A DNA stretch of 9,283 nucleotides. It comes from CAZXFH01 sp964640055 (GTDB lineage: Bacteria; Fidelibacterota; UBA2242; JAFGTP01). The stretch covers positions 1 to 9,283 of the forward strand of contig CAZXFH010000081.1 of NCBI GenBank assembly GCA_964640055.1. Direction: 5' to 3'. Below, one piece after another: positions 6,714 through 9,283 of this stretch. The notes beneath the pieces were generated by a model that worked only from the letters and a program-made list of their open reading frames with translations, had not been told where the DNA came from and did not search any database. The stretch's first letter is position 1. Each line of letters begins with the position of its first letter. Both the position numbers and the translations under genes were made by a program.

Positions 6714-7949
6714 TTAAACTTGCGTGGTTTGGATAAGGTTCATGTAATCCGCGAGTTCTTCTCTGCGGGTTAACTCAACATCTTTGCCTGCTTGCACCGC
6801 CACTTCCGCAGCCCGGAAGCGTAGGTTGTAGGGCATGGAGAGCACACTTCCGTAGGCTCCGGCTTGCGTAAAAATTAATAAATCCCCGACCTCCACCGGT
6901 GGCAAAGCCCGGTCTCTGGTAAAAATATCAGTATTTTCACATATCTGACCACATACATCTACACTTTCAGTTTTCTTGTTCTCTTCCTTGCCATCGATAA
7001 TTATCGGATGTTCCGCTCCATACAGAGCACTGCGAATCAGAATATTAAAGCCGGCATTCACGCCTACATATTTCCGGTACCCCTGTTTTATGCCCGTCAC
7101 CTGGGTGACCAGATAACCGGCCCCCCCTACCAAATAACGTCCGGGCTCCAGAGCCAAATGGGGGGCTCCCAGTTGATGCTGCTTTACTTTACGCTCAAAT
7201 ACGGCCAGACAATCCCGGCCTACCTGCATTACATCCAGGGGTTCGGGATCTCCATAATAAGGAATCCCCAGTCCACCGCCCATATCAATAAATTCAAAAG
7301 TAATGCCTAAAGACCGCTGAATTTCTCCCAGCTGATCTAAAAAGAGCTCTAACATAATAGGAAAATGGGATTCGTCCAGCACTCCCGAGCCGGTCATGAT
7401 GTGGGCACCAAATTTTTTTATTCCGGCCTTAAGGGCCATCTCATAGGCTTCATGTGCCTGCTCAAAGGGAATCCCGAATTTGGCTTTTTCTCCTCCGGTG
7501 GTAATTTTTTCATATTTTCCGCGTCCCTGCCCCGGATTAATCCGGAAACTAACCTGATCGGGTTTGCCGATTTCCAATAATCGTTTGAGCGATCCGATAT
7601 CATCCAAATTAATATTAACCCCGGTTTCCAGAGCAGCAGTCAAATCAGCATAGCTTTCATAATTAGCGGTAAATAGTATCTGTTTGAGATTCACTCCGGT
7701 TTGCAAAGCCAGCTTTAATTCTCCCGGACTTACACAATCCAGGCCAAAGCCCGCCTTTTGGAAAAAATCCAAAATCGCAGGGTGGCAATTGGCTTTCATG
7801 GCATAGTAAAAGTCAACCCCAATAGTTGCAGAATAAAAGGCCTCTTTTAATGTCTTAGTATTAACCTGTATCTGGTCCCAATCATAGACATACAGGGGAG
7901 TGCCATACTTGGCTGCCAGACGACTAACAGGTAGTCCGGATATTTTCAT
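6714..7949 (-). CDS. lysA: diaminopimelate decarboxylase (PLP-dependent, alanine racemase/ODC fold)
   Basis: LysA decarboxylates meso-2,6-diaminopimelate to L-lysine, the last step of the DAP pathway. The 411 residues form an N-terminal TIM barrel and C-terminal beta domain. The PLP-binding lysine is K52 in YYAMKANCHP (48-57). Other landmarks are GGGLGIPYYG (224-233) and EPGRYLV (268-274) for phosphate binding, CGQICENTDIF (333-343) with C337-E338 as the cross-subunit substrate cysteine region, and GAYGSVLSMPYNLR (364-377). Where most members have HxHxGS, this protein reads H183-I-M-T-G-S. ATG at 7949 is the only start, since TAA lies two codons upstream; GAGGAG is 12 bases away, rather long. 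It heads the housekeeping run. The related carboxynorspermidine or ornithine decarboxylases are less likely given the C-E and length pattern. Confidence 0.94.
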   Translation of the reverse strand: MKISGLPVSRLAAKYGTPLYVYDWDQIQVNTKTLKEAFYSATIGVDFYYAMKANCHPAILDFFQKAGFGLDCVSPGELKLALQTGVNLKQILFTANYESYADLTAALETGVNINLDDIGSLKRLLEIGKPDQVSFRINPGQGRGKYEKITTGGEKAKFGIPFEQAHEAYEMALKAGIKKFGAHIMTGSGVLDESHFPIMLELFLDQLGEIQRSLGITFEFIDMGGGLGIPYYGDPEPLDVMQVGRDCLAVFERKVKQHQLGAPHLALEPGRYLVGGAGYLVTQVTGIKQGYRKYVGVNAGFNILIRSALYGAEHPIIIDGKEENKKTESVDVCGQICENTDIFTRDRALPPVEVGDLLIFTQAGAYGSVLSMPYNLRFRAAEVAVQAGKDVELTRREELADYMNLIQTTQV

Positions 7950-8007
7950 GTCTTAGTGTTTCTCCTCATCATTTCCGATCGGTTTTCAAAGTAATATTTA
8001 CGATAAA

Positions 8008-8039
8008 TTTATACTATCGCTGGTAGCAGAGCAAGTAAA
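8008..8039 (-). promoter_or_regulatory. candidate promoter of the lysA operon
   Basis: On the minus strand the gap before lysA offers TATAAA (8013-8008) preceded by TTGCTC at 15-base spacing (8034-8029), or TAGTAT (8016-8011) preceded by TTTACT at 17-base spacing (8039-8034). Neither pair is ideal. The position, about 60 bases before the lysA start and overlapping an inverted repeat, suits a regulated operon promoter. The call is tentative. Confidence 0.3.
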
Positions 8040-8055
8040 AACTACCAGATATAGT
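8013..8055. repeat. imperfect 14-bp inverted repeat upstream of lysA
   Basis: The arms ACTATCGCTGGTAG (8013-8026) and CTACCAGATATAGT (8042-8055) pair at 12 of 14 positions with a 2-base internal mismatch and a 15-base loop. No U-run follows on the minus strand (ATAAATTTATCG), so it is not a standard terminator for the upstream zinc-ribbon gene. It could be an operator, an RNA leader structure or a rho-dependent end. It overlaps the candidate lysA promoter. Confidence 0.6.
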
Positions 8056-8087
8056 TATATATTAACAGGGTTGTAGGTGAACTTATC

Positions 8088-8552
8088 CTACATGATAACC
8101 CGAATGAAGTCATCATCAATTTCCAGATGCACGGAATCAAAACTGCGAATTTTCAACTTATGCTCAAAGCACCCTTTACGCAGGCAACCGCTTATGCCAG
8201 CCTCTTCAGGCAGTTCTAACTGAAAGACCGGGGCCGAACAGGTCCGGCAGGTCTCCCCTTCAGCTTGTAGAGAAACCCCACAATGGGGACAAAAAAACTG
8301 GACAACCTCTCCGTCGGGGATATCGATTTCTGATTTATGATCATAACTCCCAAATTCCGGATCCAGGTAAATCAGTCCTTCTTTATCTTGATATTTTATT
8401 TTTACTGCAATGGAATCCATATCATGAATCTTGACCTTGTCGGTCATTAAATCACATCCCTGGGAACAGTAAGCATGTTGAATATCAAGGATTTTATAGG
8501 GCTCGGCTGCCTTGGATCGTGAGAATTCAATATCCTTCATCCCTTCGCCCAT
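8088..8552 (-). CDS. cysteine-rich double zinc-ribbon protein of unknown function
   Basis: The 154-residue protein has four cysteine pairs: C29/C33, C88/C91 (FFCPHCG), C102/C105 (CRTCSAP) and C123/C128 with H131 (GCLRKGCFEH). The central CPHC...CRTC set is a clear zinc ribbon. The outer pairs could join into a second zinc site across the chain, since both sit near strands of similar character. Between 47 and 85 is a beta-rich stretch with LDPEFGSYDH and DIPDGE. No signal peptide or membrane segment is visible, so it should be cytoplasmic. The ATG has GAGGAG 7 bases upstream, a strong site that supports this start over M5. I do not recognise a named family. It is 138 bases before lysA and separated from that operon by the inverted repeat. 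Confidence 0.8.
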   Translation of the reverse strand: MGEGMKDIEFSRSKAAEPYKILDIQHAYCSQGCDLMTDKVKIHDMDSIAVKIKYQDKEGLIYLDPEFGSYDHKSEIDIPDGEVVQFFCPHCGVSLQAEGETCRTCSAPVFQLELPEEAGISGCLRKGCFEHKLKIRSFDSVHLEIDDDFIRVIM

Positions 8553-8677
8553 AGTGAACTCCTCTTAAGGTTAATTGACAATCACACTGCTAAGTTAATC
8601 AATTTATGTCAAGAATACACTGATGATTTTTAGAATAACAGATTTCCTCAAAAGTCTCGCCTGCCTGGGTTGGTTGG
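8553..8677 (-). promoter_or_regulatory. 125-base gap with an isolated TTGACA and a spaced inverted repeat
   Basis: The minus strand has a perfect TTGACA (8612-8607), but 17 bases on the sequence is CAGTGT, so no good -10 box accompanies it. TTGACA also occurs on the plus strand at 8575-8580, making a 6-bp inverted repeat with a 26-base spacer. A promoter for the zinc-ribbon gene probably lies here, but I cannot fix it. No hairpin terminator for the upstream gene is visible. Confidence 0.25.
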
Positions 8678-9130
8678 TTACTCTTGGGATTCATAAATTT
8701 CGATGGTCAGTTCATTAATCCATTGCTTGCTTTCCCTAATAAACTGATCAATTTCCGATCTAGGGCGTCCCAGCTGGATCATGACAGTAGCCATGGCGGC
8801 CAAAGGGAGGGGGATGTAACGATTACTTGCGTCCTGGTAAAACATATCCAGACCTGCTATCATGCGCCGGTTTTTAGTGGGTTTAAGCCAATCTGCAAAC
8901 AGACTATCACAAGGGGCACATGGGGTCCTGCTCAGATTGAAGCGATAAAAGGATTTACCGTCGAACAATCCATTTAGATAGGCACTTTTTATCCAGAAAG
9001 CATATTCGGGATATGCAGCTGTGATCTTATCTATCTTCTGCCAGTCATAACCATCCCAGAATAGTTTTTTCTCTTGCGCTGGTGACATAATAGCCAAAAA
9101 CAGCAGTATTATAACCAGTTTTGTCTTCAT
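8678..9130 (-). CDS. small exported protein with CxxC motif, function unknown
   Basis: The 150-residue product begins with a typical signal peptide: MKTK, then the hydrophobic run LVIILLFLAIM (5-15) and a likely signal peptidase I cut after SPA (about residue 18), so the mature part should be periplasmic or extracellular. There is no lipobox cysteine. The mature protein starts with an aromatic-rich LFWDGYDWQKID (23-34), then WIKSAYLNGLFDGKSFY (46-62), a C71-x2-C74 pair (TPCAPCDSLF) and an alpha-helical C-terminus with IPLPLAAMATVMIQLGRP (106-123) and QWINEL. The K-x-A-Y-x-x-G-x-x-D-G pattern and late IP...A helix recall small periplasmic helical proteins, but I do not recognise a family. The CxxC is not in a thioredoxin-like context and may be a disulfide. 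GAGGG lies 5 bases before the ATG. It follows the partial gene by 54 bases. Confidence 0.75.
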   Translation of the reverse strand: MKTKLVIILLFLAIMSPAQEKKLFWDGYDWQKIDKITAAYPEYAFWIKSAYLNGLFDGKSFYRFNLSRTPCAPCDSLFADWLKPTKNRRMIAGLDMFYQDASNRYIPLPLAAMATVMIQLGRPRSEIDQFIRESKQWINELTIEIYESQE

Positions 9131-9184
9131 TGTTTCCCTCGGATTTTAGTGATCTATAAGGTATTCAGGTAATTGGGCTTAATT

Positions 9185-9283
9185 TTACTGATCAAATAAG
9201 CCTTCAAACATATCTACGGCGTAATCCACTTTCGCCGCTAATCTTTGACACAGGTTACGCGCCAGAGTTCTGTATATGTTTTG
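9185..9283 (-). CDS. C-terminal fragment, possibly of a cyclic-nucleotide-binding-domain protein
   Basis: The frame is open from the window edge to TAA at 9187-9185 and encodes 32 residues: QNIYRTLARNLCQRLAAKVD, then YAVDMFEGLFDQ. The amphipathic IYRTLARNLCQRL resembles the helix that closes cAMP/cGMP-binding (Crp-like) domains, where L-x-R-x-L-A-x-x-L-x-x-R-L is common. No DNA-binding helix-turn-helix follows, so a stand-alone CNBD protein would fit better than a Crp/Fnr regulator. This is suggested by a short motif only. That it is coding is supported by a clean stop and good spacing to the next gene. Confidence 0.5.
   Translation of the reverse strand, partial: QNIYRTLARNLCQRLAAKVDYAVDMFEGLFDQ

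Noticed and set aside
8013..8055. Inverted repeat as a rho-independent terminator
   Set aside because: The stem has an internal mismatch and a 15-base loop, and no T-run follows on either strand in the correct place.
7950..8087. Lysine riboswitch in front of lysA
   Set aside because: The gap is 138 bases and lacks the conserved multi-helix core and AGAGGTGC-type segments of the L-box; only one hairpin is visible.

Overview
All recognisable genes lie on the minus strand, so the window reads biologically from right (9283) to left (1). The gene complement is bacterial. A meso-diaminopimelate decarboxylase, a six-domain ribosomal protein S1 of the type seen in Gram-negative bacteria and a small exported protein suggest a Gram-negative organism of moderate GC. 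The TrpRS carries the four-cysteine pattern of the iron-sulfur form known from Thermotoga, which hints at an anaerobic or microaerobic life. I cannot place the organism with confidence. An FCB-superphylum or neighbouring uncultured lineage (Marinimicrobia-like, Calditrichota-like) is a guess based on the style of the proteins.

Layout in transcription order. At 9283-9185 is the last 32 codons of an unidentified gene, whose C-terminus resembles the end of a cyclic-nucleotide-binding-domain protein. At 9130-8678 is a small exported protein with a CxxC motif, and at 8552-8088 a cysteine-rich double zinc-ribbon protein; both are of unknown function. A 138-base gap holding a long imperfect inverted repeat separates these from a compact run of eight genes: lysA, an HNH endonuclease, trpS, scpA, scpB, an rluB/rsuA-family pseudouridine synthase, cmk and rpsA. 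Gaps inside this run are 24, 15 and 63 bases, then overlaps of 4 and 50 bases, then gaps of 62 and 31 bases. A 10-bp-stem hairpin at 77-103 closes it as the likely terminator. The last 52 bases on the left resemble the end of an IS256-type insertion sequence, but the window stops before any transposase can be confirmed.

Together the genes are mostly housekeeping: lysine/peptidoglycan precursor synthesis (lysA), tRNA charging (trpS), SMC-condensin accessory subunits (scpA, scpB), 23S rRNA modification (rluB), CMP/dCMP phosphorylation (cmk) and translation initiation (rpsA). The scpA-scpB-rluB-cmk-rpsA core is a familiar bacterial neighbourhood. The less ordinary points are the strongly basic, histone-H1-like tail of S1, the embedded HNH protein, the cysteine set in TrpRS, and a methionine in LysA where a PLP-stacking histidine is usual. 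I see no sign of a new multi-gene system, CRISPR array, prophage or RNA gene. No stretch without a gene exceeds 140 bases.
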